Source: a virus
DNA: 24,782 nucleotides
Direction: 5' to 3' (one strand)
IMG/VR virus record: IMGVR_UViG_3300025704_000104
Span: 1 to 24,782 of that record
The notes beneath the pieces are model-generated. The model was not told where the DNA came from. It saw only the letters and a list, made by a program, of their open reading frames with translations, and made no database searches. The translations under genes and the position numbers were made by a program. Numbering within the stretch: position 1 is the first letter of the stretch; every line of letters begins with the position of its first letter. Shown here piece after piece: positions 1 through 6,229 of this stretch.

Positions 1-576
1 GAAGTGTACGAGCGTTACAACTGTAACCAAGTGGTTTTCATAGGTGACGTGATAGATAACCATTACAGCTCATATCATGAGACGGATGCGGACGGCCTAG
101 GAGGTGGCCAGGAGCTGGAGCTAGCTATAAAGAGACTAGAAAGATATTACCACAGATGGCCCGACGCTCACGTTACTGTAGGTAATCACGATAGAATTAT
201 AATGCGTAAGGCACAATCAGGAGGCGTGCCAAAACAGTGGATTAAGGATTACTCAGAAGTGCTAAATACACCTAAGTGGAGATTCGTAACAGACGTAGAG
301 ATTGACGGCGTTTTATACATCCATGGTGAAGCTGGTACAGCTAAGACAAAAGCCAGGTCAGATATGAGATCAACGGTTCAGGGCCATTTACACACCCAGG
401 CCTACACTGAGTATTTTGTAGGAGCTAACTCTAGAGTATTTGGAACTCAAGTAGGTTGTGGCATAGACGCTAAAAGTTATGCTATGGCTTATATGAAAGT
501 AGGAAAAAAGCCTGCAATTGGGTGCGCTGTTATTTTAGGAGGTAAGACAGCTGTTAATGAATTAATGGTCTTATAA
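1..576 (+). CDS. Calcineurin-like metallophosphoesterase, 5' end outside window
   Basis: Metal-dependent phosphoesterase of the calcineurin-like family, which hydrolyses phosphomono- or diesters; the phage substrate is not known. Seen: GDVIDNH (residues 15-21 counted from base 1), GNHD near residue 60 and GHLH near residue 128, the order expected for this fold, with a His-containing IHGE strand between. The frame is open from base 1 and the usual N-terminal D-x-H motif is missing, so the gene starts upstream; the GTG at position 4 is not a credible start. Its TAA overlaps the ATG of the next gene (TAATG), so the two are probably translationally coupled. Such enzymes are common in the replication or nucleotide-metabolism regions of phages. 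Family call is firm; specific role unknown. Confidence 0.88.
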   Translation, partial: EVYERYNCNQVVFIGDVIDNHYSSYHETDADGLGGGQELELAIKRLERYYHRWPDAHVTVGNHDRIIMRKAQSGGVPKQWIKDYSEVLNTPKWRFVTDVEIDGVLYIHGEAGTAKTKARSDMRSTVQGHLHTQAYTEYFVGANSRVFGTQVGCGIDAKSYAMAYMKVGKKPAIGCAVILGGKTAVNELMVL

Positions 577-980
577 TGTATTGTCTTAATTGCACATGCG
601 AAGGTGATAAGCTAGGGAGCTGCTCTAGGTTTTACCAAAGTGTATCAAATGACATTACTGAGATGGTAGACAATCCACTATTTAGTAATCAAGAAGCAGC
701 AAATAGAAAAAAAATCCCTGTATTTTCAGGAGTGCTTAAGTACTTCCCCAACGCTATTAAGGAGGTTGCTAAGTGCTCGCAAGCAGGTAATGATCAACAC
801 CATCCCAACATGCCGTTACATTGGGACATGGATAAGTCTAAGGACGAGCTTGACGCTTTGACTAGACATCTAATAGATCACAGCATTGATCCTTTAGACA
901 CTGACGGACAATTACACCTTGCAAAAGTTGCATGGAGGGCCTTAGCGGGCCTAGAGAGATTTTTAACCAATAAATATTGA
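576..980 (+). CDS. dATP/dGTP diphosphohydrolase-like protein (former DUF5664)
   Basis: 134 residues. Residues about 45-130 resemble the phage family described as the N-terminal domain of dATP/dGTP diphosphohydrolase: a K-x-P start, FPNAIKEVAKCSQAG, a HW pair (82-83), ALTRHL (94-99), and DGQLHLAKVAWRALAGLE near the end. In this family acidic and His residues on helices bind metal and the enzyme hydrolyses a purine dNTP to dNMP and pyrophosphate, shaping the nucleotide pool for phage replication. The first 30 residues carry a Cys cluster (C3, C6, C8, C16) not typical of the core; it may bind metal, or the true start may be a later Met such as residue 30. The TAATG overlap with the phosphoesterase gene favours the upstream start. 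Assignment rests on motif recall, not a search. Confidence 0.62.
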   Translation: MYCLNCTCEGDKLGSCSRFYQSVSNDITEMVDNPLFSNQEAANRKKIPVFSGVLKYFPNAIKEVAKCSQAGNDQHHPNMPLHWDMDKSKDELDALTRHLIDHSIDPLDTDGQLHLAKVAWRALAGLERFLTNKY

Positions 981-983
981 TAT

Positions 984-1121
984 ATGAAAAAAGTAAAAGA
1001 AAAAGAAGAAAAAAACATAAACCTAACGGTTGAGTCCGTTAACCAAATACTAGGATACTTATCTACTAGGCCCTACAATGAGGTTGCTAATTTAATTAAT
1101 GAAATCCAAAAACAAGCATAA
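984..1121 (+). CDS. Small hypothetical protein, 45 aa
   Basis: Unrecognised. Begins MKKVKEKEEKN, a highly charged N-terminus, followed by a more ordinary segment (VNQILGYLSTRPYNEVANLI) that could form two short helices with a turn at RPYNE. Starts three bases after the upstream stop and ends in a TAATG overlap with the next small ORF, so it sits inside the same operon. The length, in-frame coupling and tight spacing support it being a real gene; function unknown. Confidence 0.55.
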   Translation: MKKVKEKEEKNINLTVESVNQILGYLSTRPYNEVANLINEIQKQA

Positions 1122-1216
1122 TGAATAAAGATGAAAAAGCAATTGAAGTAGTAGTGAAGATCCTGTGTATAGGAATAGTTTCCTTAGGCATATTGTTTGC
1201 TTTAGGTAATTATTAG
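1121..1216 (+). CDS. Predicted single-pass membrane miniprotein, 31 aa
   Basis: Unrecognised. After MNKDEKAIEVVVK comes a hydrophobic stretch ILCIGIVSLGILFALG of about 16 residues, long enough for one membrane helix, then NY and a stop. It overlaps the preceding stop as TAATG and is followed 25 bases later by an intrinsic terminator, so it is the last gene of this operon. Small phage membrane proteins can act in superinfection exclusion, lysis control or host takeover, but nothing in the sequence chooses among these. Confidence 0.5.
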   Translation: MNKDEKAIEVVVKILCIGIVSLGILFALGNY

Positions 1217-1240
1217 TTTTGTTTAAACCCTAGTGAAATT

Positions 1241-1271
1241 AGGCCTTACAGAGATGTAGGGCTTTTTTTTT
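1241..1271 (+). terminator. Intrinsic terminator closing the first operon
   Basis: A 10-pair stem (arms 1241-1250 and 1255-1264, two G-T pairs) with a GAGA tetraloop of the GNRA type runs straight into nine T residues (1263-1271). It follows the stop of the 31-residue membrane ORF by 24 bases and precedes the next promoter, as expected for a factor-independent terminator on the + strand. Confidence 0.85.
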
Positions 1272-1289
1272 AAAAATAATTCAATATTC

Positions 1290-1322
1290 CTCAGGTTTAA
1301 CTAATAAAGGTTTATATCTTTG
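1290..1322 (+). promoter_or_regulatory. Host-type (Bacteroidota) promoter with 15-base box
   Basis: The -7 element TATCTTTG (1315-1322) fits the Bacteroidota primary sigma factor consensus TAnnTTTG. Upstream, CTCAGGTTTAACTAA (1290-1304) includes TTTAAC starting 19 bases before the -7 box. The same 15-mer, with exactly the same spacing to another TATCTTTG, occurs at 7021-7053. It lies directly after a terminator and before the ATG at 1338, so it should drive the DnaA-like gene operon. The conserved box may be a -33 element plus part of an operator. Confidence 0.75.
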
Positions 1323-1337
1323 CTCAAAAGAAACACT

Positions 1338-1574
1338 ATGACTACTTTAAATTTAAAAAGAAAATTCAAATCTCATTACGGACTATCACACGGGGGCTTA
1401 ACTATAGACGTGGTAAACCCTTTCAAGTCTAACGGAATGGGGAGCGACTCTTGGAATATAATCATAGAGTTTTACAACGGAAATGATCAGGACTATATAT
1501 ATGTGAGTGAGTATTTTGAAACTAAAAAACAGGCTTCTATATTCGGGGCTAAATGGGTACAAGAAAATTTATAA
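1338..1574 (+). CDS. Hypothetical protein, 78 aa, first gene of second operon
   Basis: Unrecognised. The ATG at 1338 is preferred over the upstream in-frame TTG at 1320, which lies inside the -7 box and would not be in the transcript. The protein is soluble and aromatic-rich: a basic start (LKRKFKSHYG), GLTIDVVNPF, then SWNIIIEFYNG, YIYVSEYFETKKQA and GAKWVQENL, suggesting a small alternating strand/helix domain. It overlaps the start region of the next gene and is the promoter-proximal gene, a position often taken by early host-takeover or regulatory proteins, but no function is supported. Confidence 0.7.
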   Translation: MTTLNLKRKFKSHYGLSHGGLTIDVVNPFKSNGMGSDSWNIIIEFYNGNDQDYIYVSEYFETKKQASIFGAKWVQENL

Positions 1575-1591
1575 AAAAAAACTATAAAAAT

Positions 1592-2218
1592 ATGTTAGAC
1601 ATTATAAGAAAAGCTGTAGAAACCTCAACAGGTTTGGATCTAATGAAGATCACTAGGCAGACAGAGTATGTAAAAGCTAGAAATTTATTTTATCACTTTG
1701 CTAGAGCTCAAGGACAGACATTTTACGCTATAGGTAAATACTTAAATAAAGATCATGCAACTATCATGCACGGCATAAAGAAATTTAAGATAGAAATAGA
1801 ATGGGATACAGGTCTTCAGAGACGAGTAAATGAAATACATGGCCTAATAGGTGGATTAGATTTTAAAGACTGTAAGGATGCCTCTGAGACTATCTTAGAC
1901 GCTTATGAGATGCATAATAAAGTACTATATAGCGAGAATGTAGACCTTAAGGCTAGAATAGCTGATCTAGAAGCTGTAAGGGTTCAAACTATTGAGGACA
2001 TGCTAGAAGGCATTCCACAGGATCGTATTGACTCTTTCATGAACAATCAGCTTAGTACATTTATAAAGGTAGAGAGGTCCATGATGGCTCAAGACGAAGC
2101 TAGACAGCAAAGAGATGACTTAGATATAGAGGCTAGAGATGAATTTGATGCCCTAACATACGTTAAGCTAAAGAAACCCCGTACAGAAGTGATAAGATAT
2201 TTATATCCAATAGCTTAA
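1592..2218 (+). CDS. DnaA domain IV-like DNA-binding protein
   Basis: 208 residues from the ATG at 1592; an in-frame ATG at 1553 would add 13 Lys-rich residues and overlap the previous gene, so is less likely. Residues 1-65 match the C-terminal duplex-binding domain of DnaA: ITRQTEYVKARNLFYHFAR (basic helix), YAIGKYLNKDHATIMHGIKKF, with the DnaA signature version DHATIMHG at 54-61 (usual form DHTTVLHA). In DnaA this helix-turn-helix reads the DnaA box. No ATPase domain is present. The remainder (about 70-208) is charged with coiled-coil potential (ENVDLKARIADLEA) and is not recognised. Likely a sequence-specific DNA binder acting in phage replication, or competing with or recruiting host initiation factors; that role is inferred. 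Confidence 0.82.
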   Translation: MLDIIRKAVETSTGLDLMKITRQTEYVKARNLFYHFARAQGQTFYAIGKYLNKDHATIMHGIKKFKIEIEWDTGLQRRVNEIHGLIGGLDFKDCKDASETILDAYEMHNKVLYSENVDLKARIADLEAVRVQTIEDMLEGIPQDRIDSFMNNQLSTFIKVERSMMAQDEARQQRDDLDIEARDEFDALTYVKLKKPRTEVIRYLYPIA

Positions 2219-2267
2219 TAATTAGACCCTTGCAAATTAAATTAAAAATAAATCATAAAAAGCTTTT

Positions 2268-2294
2268 TTTAACCAATAATCATAATTACTTTTA
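2268..2294 (+). promoter_or_regulatory. Probable host-type promoter
   Basis: TACTTTTA (2287-2294) approximates the Bacteroidota -7 box TAnnTTTG, and TTTAAC (2268-2273) begins 19 bases upstream, the same element and spacing as the promoters at 1290 and 7021. It lies in the 106-base gap after the DnaA-like gene and 30 bases before the next small ORF. The last base of the -7 box deviates (A for G). Confidence 0.55.
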
Positions 2295-2324
2295 CAAAAA
2301 CATTAATCACTAAATACTATAACT

Positions 2325-2453
2325 ATGAACAAATTAATCACATTACAACTATTAAGAAACATCGCCTACGTAGATTATCGCTACGGACGTATTACATTAG
2401 GAGAAGTAGACCAAGCAGAGACAAACCTTTCAATTCACTTAAACAAAAACTAA
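2325..2453 (+). CDS. Small hypothetical protein, 42 aa
   Basis: Unrecognised. Begins MNKLITLQLLRNIAYVDYRYG and continues RITLGEVDQAETNLSIHLN, probably a short helical protein. First ORF after the promoter at 2268, with an A-rich upstream region and no Shine-Dalgarno sequence. Stop and next start are separated by one base. Accepted because of its position in a promoter-led chain of close-packed small genes. Confidence 0.5.
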   Translation: MNKLITLQLLRNIAYVDYRYGRITLGEVDQAETNLSIHLNKN

Positions 2454-2454
2454 T

Positions 2455-2559
2455 ATGAATTACTCAGACTTATACAACGCTATAGACACTCAATACGATC
2501 TTGAAAATTGGGCTGATGACCTAGACATTGATACTAACTTATATAACGCCATAGACTAA
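2455..2559 (+). CDS. Acidic miniprotein, 34 aa, with internal LYNAID repeat
   Basis: Unrecognised. Strongly acidic (about nine Asp/Glu and no Lys or Arg). The hexapeptide LYNAID occurs near the N-terminus and again at the very end, and the DNA of both copies is similar over about 19 bases, so part of the gene looks duplicated. The stop overlaps the ATG of the nuclease gene (TAATG), indicating coupling. An acidic miniprotein next to a nuclease could be a DNA mimic or inhibitor, but that is speculation. Confidence 0.5.
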   Translation: MNYSDLYNAIDTQYDLENWADDLDIDTNLYNAID

Positions 2560-3374
2560 TGAAAGTAACACTATTAAATCACGAGACAGTAGACCTATCT
2601 GAGACATTAGATAACATGGTAGGAGACGAATATTACTATAAGTACCTTAACCTAGATAGAGTATTATCATATAGTACAATGAAGTGGCTACTAAAGAGCC
2701 CTAAGTGGTTCGCTCACATGAAGCGTAAAGGCATGACAGAGACTCAAGCATTAAGAGACGGTAAGCTAGTACATACTGAGATACTAGAACCTGAGAAGTA
2801 CGGACAATTTACCTTTGTAGATACCTCTAGTAAGAATACCACTAAATGGAAACTAGCTAAAGAGCAGAACGGAGCTGAGAGCACCTATACGCTTAAAGAG
2901 AAGTATATGGCCTCTAGAATAGCTGCAGCATTCTTACAGAACGATAGCTGTGTATCATTTATGAAGGGAGCAGAGACAGAAACACCTGCCCTAGTAGAAG
3001 TAGACGGACTAGCTGTAAGAAGTAAAGCAGATATATTCAAAAAAAGAGAATATGTAGCGGACGTTAAGACAACTAACGACGGACTTAAGGATATTACGTT
3101 AAAGAATGGTAGTAGTGTAAATCAGTTTAAGTTCACTATAGAGAAATATGACTATGACTTACAAGCTTACCTATATACACAACTTTATAACGTGCCTGAC
3201 TTCTATTGGTTAGTAATAGATAAGACCACTACAGATATAGGTATATTTAAAGCCTCAGAGCAAACACTACAATCAGGTAAGGATAAACTAGAAGCAGCAA
3301 TCGCTATATACAAAGCATTTTTTGTTGACGAATTAATAGATTTATCACAGTACCACAAAGAAGGGACACTATGA
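2559..3374 (+). CDS. PD-(D/E)XK nuclease, RecE / DUF3799-like
   Basis: 271 residues. The pattern fits the RecE/YqaJ-like exonuclease group of the PD-(D/E)XK superfamily: an N-terminal SYSTMKWLLKSPKWFAH segment, GKLVHTEILEPEKY with His72, then catalytic-type residues Asp158 (SKADIF), Asp168 and Lys170 (ADVKTT), and a following Gln/Tyr helix (YDYDLQAYLYTQLY). Such phage enzymes resect duplex ends for recombination, normally with a single-strand annealing partner; none is seen in this window. It starts in a TAATG overlap and ends in an ATGA overlap with the next gene, within the early operon. Family call good; exact substrate inferred. Confidence 0.8.
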   Translation: MKVTLLNHETVDLSETLDNMVGDEYYYKYLNLDRVLSYSTMKWLLKSPKWFAHMKRKGMTETQALRDGKLVHTEILEPEKYGQFTFVDTSSKNTTKWKLAKEQNGAESTYTLKEKYMASRIAAAFLQNDSCVSFMKGAETETPALVEVDGLAVRSKADIFKKREYVADVKTTNDGLKDITLKNGSSVNQFKFTIEKYDYDLQAYLYTQLYNVPDFYWLVIDKTTTDIGIFKASEQTLQSGKDKLEAAIAIYKAFFVDELIDLSQYHKEGTL

Positions 3375-3589
3375 TGACAGATCAGGAGACAAGACACTTT
3401 AATTACGTAGGGGCCTTATACGCTTTGAGCTTAGGAGTACCTCAGGAAAGAGTCTTAGTAGCAGAACAAGAGGCAGCCGAGATAAATGACTTCGAGGCTG
3501 CTATAGGAATAAGAGACGCCTTAAGAGATTATAATGACACAGACAAACAATTTAACTGCTATATAAGACATGACCAATCCGACATTTGA
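3371..3589 (+). CDS. Small protein with UVR-motif-like helix pair, 72 aa
   Basis: Unrecognised as a whole. Residues about 29-53 (VAEQEAAEINDFEAAIGIRD followed by ALRDY) resemble the UVR motif, in which a helical hairpin with a conserved D-F-E-x-A-x-x-x-R-D core mediates UvrB-UvrC contacts and also occurs in ClpC and McsA. The N-terminus (FNYVGALYALSLGVPQERV) is another short helical unit. Starts in an ATGA overlap with the nuclease gene and overlaps the next gene by 20 bases. The similarity covers only one short motif and could be fortuitous. Confidence 0.6.
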   Translation: MMTDQETRHFNYVGALYALSLGVPQERVLVAEQEAAEINDFEAAIGIRDALRDYNDTDKQFNCYIRHDQSDI

Positions 3590-3878
3590 AAGCCTACAGA
3601 AGGGTGCTGATCAAAACCTTATATGTGATCTATTAATTAAGTGGACAGCAAAGAGTGACAACGAGGAGCTGATCTATATGCAGTCAGCATTCCTTAGGAT
3701 CTTTGTGTATGTAAACAGCTTAGAGCTAAGGGATTACAGCTTTACTAGGCTTATGTCTGAGGCACGTAATGACAGAAACAACGCTGTAGTGAGAGCACGC
3801 AAAGCAGAAGCTGCCCTAGAGGTGGCTGAGCTTAAGATAAAGGATCTAGAGTCTAAAATGAAAATATTCGGTATATGA
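3570..3878 (+). CDS. Hypothetical protein with C-terminal coiled coil, 102 aa
   Basis: Unrecognised. The N-terminal half is mixed (DQNLICDLLIKWTAKSDN, AFLRIFVYVNSLELRD); the C-terminal third (RKAEAALEVAELKIKDLESK) has heptad-like spacing and should form a coiled coil. Overlaps the preceding gene by 20 bases in another frame and is the last gene before the terminase unit. Position suggests an early or middle gene. Confidence 0.6.
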   Translation: MTNPTFESLQKGADQNLICDLLIKWTAKSDNEELIYMQSAFLRIFVYVNSLELRDYSFTRLMSEARNDRNNAVVRARKAEAALEVAELKIKDLESKMKIFGI

Positions 3879-3883
3879 TGGAA

Positions 3884-3899
3884 AATCAATACATTGATT
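3884..3899. promoter_or_regulatory. 16-base palindrome upstream of terminase (possible operator)
   Basis: AATCAAT-AC-ATTGATT is a perfect inverted repeat with 7-base arms and a 2-base centre, in the 68-base gap before the small terminase gene, ending 18 bases before the conserved 14-base element. The two-base centre makes an RNA hairpin unlikely, so a dimeric repressor or activator site is the better guess. No second copy was noticed in front of the other late units. Confidence 0.35.
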
Positions 3900-3917
3900 A
3901 CTAAAGCTAATTTAGAT

Positions 3918-3931
3918 TGTTTTTAAATAAA
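3918..3931 (+). promoter_or_regulatory. Late-unit element copy 1 (TGTTTTTAAATAAA)
   Basis: First of six exact copies of a 14-base element that each precede a structural gene unit. Here 15 bases separate it from the ATG of the small terminase gene. Most likely a phage-specific promoter core (the TAAATA part recalls the T4 late promoter TATAAATA), alternatively a leader element acting on the RNA. Confidence 0.7.
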
Positions 3932-3946
3932 CCAACATAAATCAAC

Positions 3947-4252
3947 ATGGCAGGCAAGAGCAAAGCAAACGGAGCACAGGGATCAGATAATTGGGGAGGT
4001 CCAAGACCAAACAGTGGGCGTCCTTCAAATGGGGAGCTTATAAACATAAGACAGATCCTAGACGACAATATTGACATTGACGTAGTAATACAGAAGCTAC
4101 TAGAACGCATTGAGTCAGGAGACCAAAGAGCTATTGAGTTGTTCCTAAAGTATAGAGCAGGACTACCTAAGCAGGAGATTGATCTTAACACTTCAGGATC
4201 AGTAGATCACAATATTACTCTAAGAGGCTTAATCTCTTTTGAGGATGAGTAA
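3947..4252 (+). CDS. terS: Terminase small subunit
   Basis: 101 residues, small and basic at the N-terminus, with the WGGPRPNSGRP segment (16-26) typical of many small terminases and immediately upstream of a clear large subunit, which it overlaps by 8 bases. Small terminase forms a ring that recognises the packaging site on the concatemeric genome and regulates the large subunit. The middle (IRQILDDNIDIDVVIQKLLE, IELFLKYRAGLPKQEID) is helical, fitting oligomerisation. It is the first gene after late-unit element copy 1. The call depends on the RPNSGRP pattern plus context. Confidence 0.85.
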   Translation: MAGKSKANGAQGSDNWGGPRPNSGRPSNGELINIRQILDDNIDIDVVIQKLLERIESGDQRAIELFLKYRAGLPKQEIDLNTSGSVDHNITLRGLISFEDE

Positions 4253-5462
4253 CGGCATAACTTTAAACCCTAAGTATAGGCCTTTGTTTCTTAGTAATTC
4301 GCGTTACTATATGATTACAGGGGGACGTGGCTCTAGTAAGTCCTATAGTATATCTACAATGATATTGCTACTCACTTATGAGAAGGGACACAATATCCTA
4401 TTTACACGCTATACAATGACCTCAGCATCTACTTCTATTATACCTGAGATGAATGAGAAGATTGAGATCATGGGTTTACATAATGACTTCATTATAAACA
4501 AGACAGACATAACTAATAAGCTTACAGGTAACAAGATATACTTTAGAGGTCTAAAGGTAGGACAGGGTACACAGACAGCTGCACTTAAGTCTTTGAATGG
4601 TATAAGCACATGGATACTCGATGAGGCAGAAGAAATGCCTGATCCTTTACTATTTGATAAGATTGATCTATCAGTAAGATCTAAGGAGGCACAGAACCGT
4701 GTTATAATGGTAATGAACCCCACTACCAAAGCGCATTGGATATATGATAGGTTTTTCCAACGTAGAGGCTTACAGGGTGGTGAGAATACCACAGAAGGCG
4801 ACACTACCTATATACATACAACCTACTTAGATAATGAGAAGCACTTAGATAAAACATTCTTGGCTAACTTAGACAGGATGAAAAGAGAGCGCCCTGATGA
4901 CTACAAAGCGCAAATCCTTGGAGGGTGGCGTGATGTGGCCCATGGTGTTATTTTTACTAATTGGGAGGTTAAAAGATTTGATCCTAATGGTGATCACTAT
5001 GGTATAGGCTTAGATTTTGGCTTCTCGAATGATGCAACCGCAGGTACATTAGTATCTATAAACGTTAAACGTAAAGAGATCTATCTTAAAGAGATTATAT
5101 ACGCTACAGGGCTAACTACTTCAGATATTGCTCAGAAGCTCTTAAAGTACCCTAATACGCTTACTATAGGGGACAGTGCTGAACCTCGGCTATTGCATGA
5201 GCTTAAGTCTAACTATGGCCTTAACATAAAGCCTAGTATTAAAGGACAGGGATCTATTAACTTGGGTATCGCTCTTATGCAGGATTACAAGCTATTTGTA
5301 GATCAGGGATCTAATAACCTTATTACAGAGCTAAACAATTACGTTTGGAAGGATGGCAAAGAGGTTGCAATTGACGATTTTAACCATTTATTGGATGGGA
5401 TCAGGTATTTTATATCATATAACCTCAGCAATCCTAATGCAGGTAAATACTTCATTAACTAA
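4245..5462 (+). CDS. terL: Terminase large subunit (ATPase/nuclease)
   Basis: 405 residues from the ATG at 4245; an in-frame TTG at 4239 is a poorer start. Packaging motor that translocates DNA into the prohead through the portal and cuts it. ATPase domain: Walker A GGRGSSKS (26-33), Walker B WILDEAEEM with catalytic acids at 126-130, and coupling motif region VMNPTTKAHW. Nuclease domain (RNase H-like): GLDFGFSNDATAGT, GDSAEPR and DDFNHLLDGIRY supply the three acidic metal ligands. Length is normal for the compact PBSX/Terminase_3-like group. The overlap with terS indicates coupled translation. Firm call. Confidence 0.96.
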   Translation: MSNGITLNPKYRPLFLSNSRYYMITGGRGSSKSYSISTMILLLTYEKGHNILFTRYTMTSASTSIIPEMNEKIEIMGLHNDFIINKTDITNKLTGNKIYFRGLKVGQGTQTAALKSLNGISTWILDEAEEMPDPLLFDKIDLSVRSKEAQNRVIMVMNPTTKAHWIYDRFFQRRGLQGGENTTEGDTTYIHTTYLDNEKHLDKTFLANLDRMKRERPDDYKAQILGGWRDVAHGVIFTNWEVKRFDPNGDHYGIGLDFGFSNDATAGTLVSINVKRKEIYLKEIIYATGLTTSDIAQKLLKYPNTLTIGDSAEPRLLHELKSNYGLNIKPSIKGQGSINLGIALMQDYKLFVDQGSNNLITELNNYVWKDGKEVAIDDFNHLLDGIRYFISYNLSNPNAGKYFIN

Positions 5463-5525
5463 TCAGCTACACCTCAGCTACTTACATTTTATTTTCATTT
5501 TATTTTAAAAAAAGTTGCATAATTG

Positions 5526-5558
5526 TTTGGTAGGTACATTTAATTAGTTGTATCTTTA
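5526..5558 (+). promoter_or_regulatory. Host-type promoter for the small-ORF island
   Basis: TATCTTTA (5551-5558) matches the Bacteroidota -7 box except at the last base, and TTTG at 5526-5529 sits 21 bases upstream, a reasonable -33 element. It is in the 126-base gap after terL and 30 bases before the first small ORF. It lacks the CTCAGGTTTAACTAA box of two other promoters. The gap also holds a direct repeat (TCAGCTAC twice, 5464-5481) and a T-rich stretch, but no convincing terminator hairpin. Confidence 0.6.
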
Positions 5559-5588
5559 CAAAAAACAAATCAACTAAATATAAAAACT

Positions 5589-5735
5589 ATGTTACAAGAA
5601 ATCAACAAAGGAATAGAGAGAGCGTTAGAGACTATTAACTATGAGTTATCTTTAGGAGACTTTGCAGACCTAGAGAGGGTAGCAAAGTATAAGAAGTATA
5701 TAGCAGATATGAACGAACTTAAAACAACAATATAA
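5589..5735 (+). CDS. Small helical protein, 48 aa
   Basis: Unrecognised. MLQEINKGIERALETINYEL and DLERVAKYKKYIADMNELK look like two amphipathic helices, a hairpin-like small protein. First gene after the promoter at 5551, and its stop overlaps the next ATG (TAATG). Accepted on position, coupling and composition. Confidence 0.55.
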   Translation: MLQEINKGIERALETINYELSLGDFADLERVAKYKKYIADMNELKTTI

Positions 5736-5866
5736 TGGACACTAAAACAGAATTACTACTAGACTATCAAGAAATGGCTATATTAGCCCTTAGAGAAGAG
5801 GTTAACAGACTGACCTTAGAGAATCAATTACTAACCCTTAAATTAAAAGCAAATGAATATATATAA
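5735..5866 (+). CDS. Leucine-zipper-like miniprotein, 43 aa
   Basis: Unrecognised. Most of the chain is one predicted helix rich in Leu and Glu (LLLDYQEMAILALREEVNRL, then TLENQLLTLKLKANEY) with Leu spacing compatible with a dimeric coiled coil. Starts in a TAATG overlap and overlaps the next small ORF by 14 bases. Might be a dimerising regulator or adaptor; no DNA-binding region is visible. Confidence 0.5.
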   Translation: MDTKTELLLDYQEMAILALREEVNRLTLENQLLTLKLKANEYI

Positions 5867-5987
5867 CAGATTACTCGTAAAGCTATCTATAAGGCCGTAT
5901 AAGGTCGTAGAACTAGATACACAACTATTGGTAAAGCATTACCGCAATGGTCGCATAGGGGTCACTAGAATAAGTCAAAAGCAATGA
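5853..5987 (+). CDS. Basic small hypothetical protein, 44 aa
   Basis: Unrecognised. Basic, with NRLLVKLSIRPYKVVEL and a C-terminal KHYRNGRIGVTRISQKQ. Overlaps both neighbours (14 bases with the previous ORF, ATGA with the next), so if translated it is tightly coupled. The YRNGRI segment loosely recalls YRYGRI in the 42-residue protein at 2325, which may hint at a shared small family. Confidence 0.42.
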   Translation: MNIYNRLLVKLSIRPYKVVELDTQLLVKHYRNGRIGVTRISQKQ

Positions 5988-6229
5988 AAGGCTTAAAAGC
6001 CATGAGTTGGGCCTTAAAAGGAAACCATCTGAGGGTATATGCTGAACCTATTAAACAGTATTATACACATAAGACAGGAAAGACTACAAGGAATCTAGCT
6101 TATGTTAGATTGGTCCTGGAGATCGGTAACGCTAAGCATGTAGGTACTGAGGTATATAAGCAGCATGAGCACTCAGAGAAGGTAGAGGAGATCTATCTAC
6201 ATTACTATAATAAACGCACACAGAAATGA
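5984..6229 (+). CDS. Basic hypothetical protein, 81 aa
   Basis: Unrecognised. Mixed strand/helix composition with alternating hydrophobics (LRVYAEPIKQYYTHKTG, LAYVRLVLEIGNAKHVGTEV) and a charged C-terminus (HEHSEKVEEIYLHYYNKR). A second Met at residue 7 is an alternative start. Starts in an ATGA overlap with the preceding ORF and ends in another ATGA overlap. The beta-rich middle could be a small nucleic-acid binding or single-strand-binding-like fold, but no motif proves this. Confidence 0.6.
   Translation: MKGLKAMSWALKGNHLRVYAEPIKQYYTHKTGKTTRNLAYVRLVLEIGNAKHVGTEVYKQHEHSEKVEEIYLHYYNKRTQK

Noticed and set aside
576-980. Z-genome (2-aminoadenine) phage hypothesis from the dATP/dGTP hydrolase-like gene
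   Set aside because: No PurZ, DatZ or modified-base polymerase gene is visible in this window; the family also occurs in phages with normal DNA.
1026-1045. TAACGG...CCGTTA hairpin inside the 45-residue ORF
   Set aside because: Within a coding region, no T run, and explained by ordinary codons; no evidence for a regulatory role.
1320-1337. Upstream TTG start for the 78-residue protein
   Set aside because: The TTG is part of the -7 promoter box and would lie before the transcription start.
4409-4804. Minus-strand open frame inside terL
   Set aside because: Lies entirely opposite the conserved ATPase domain and has no recognisable protein character.
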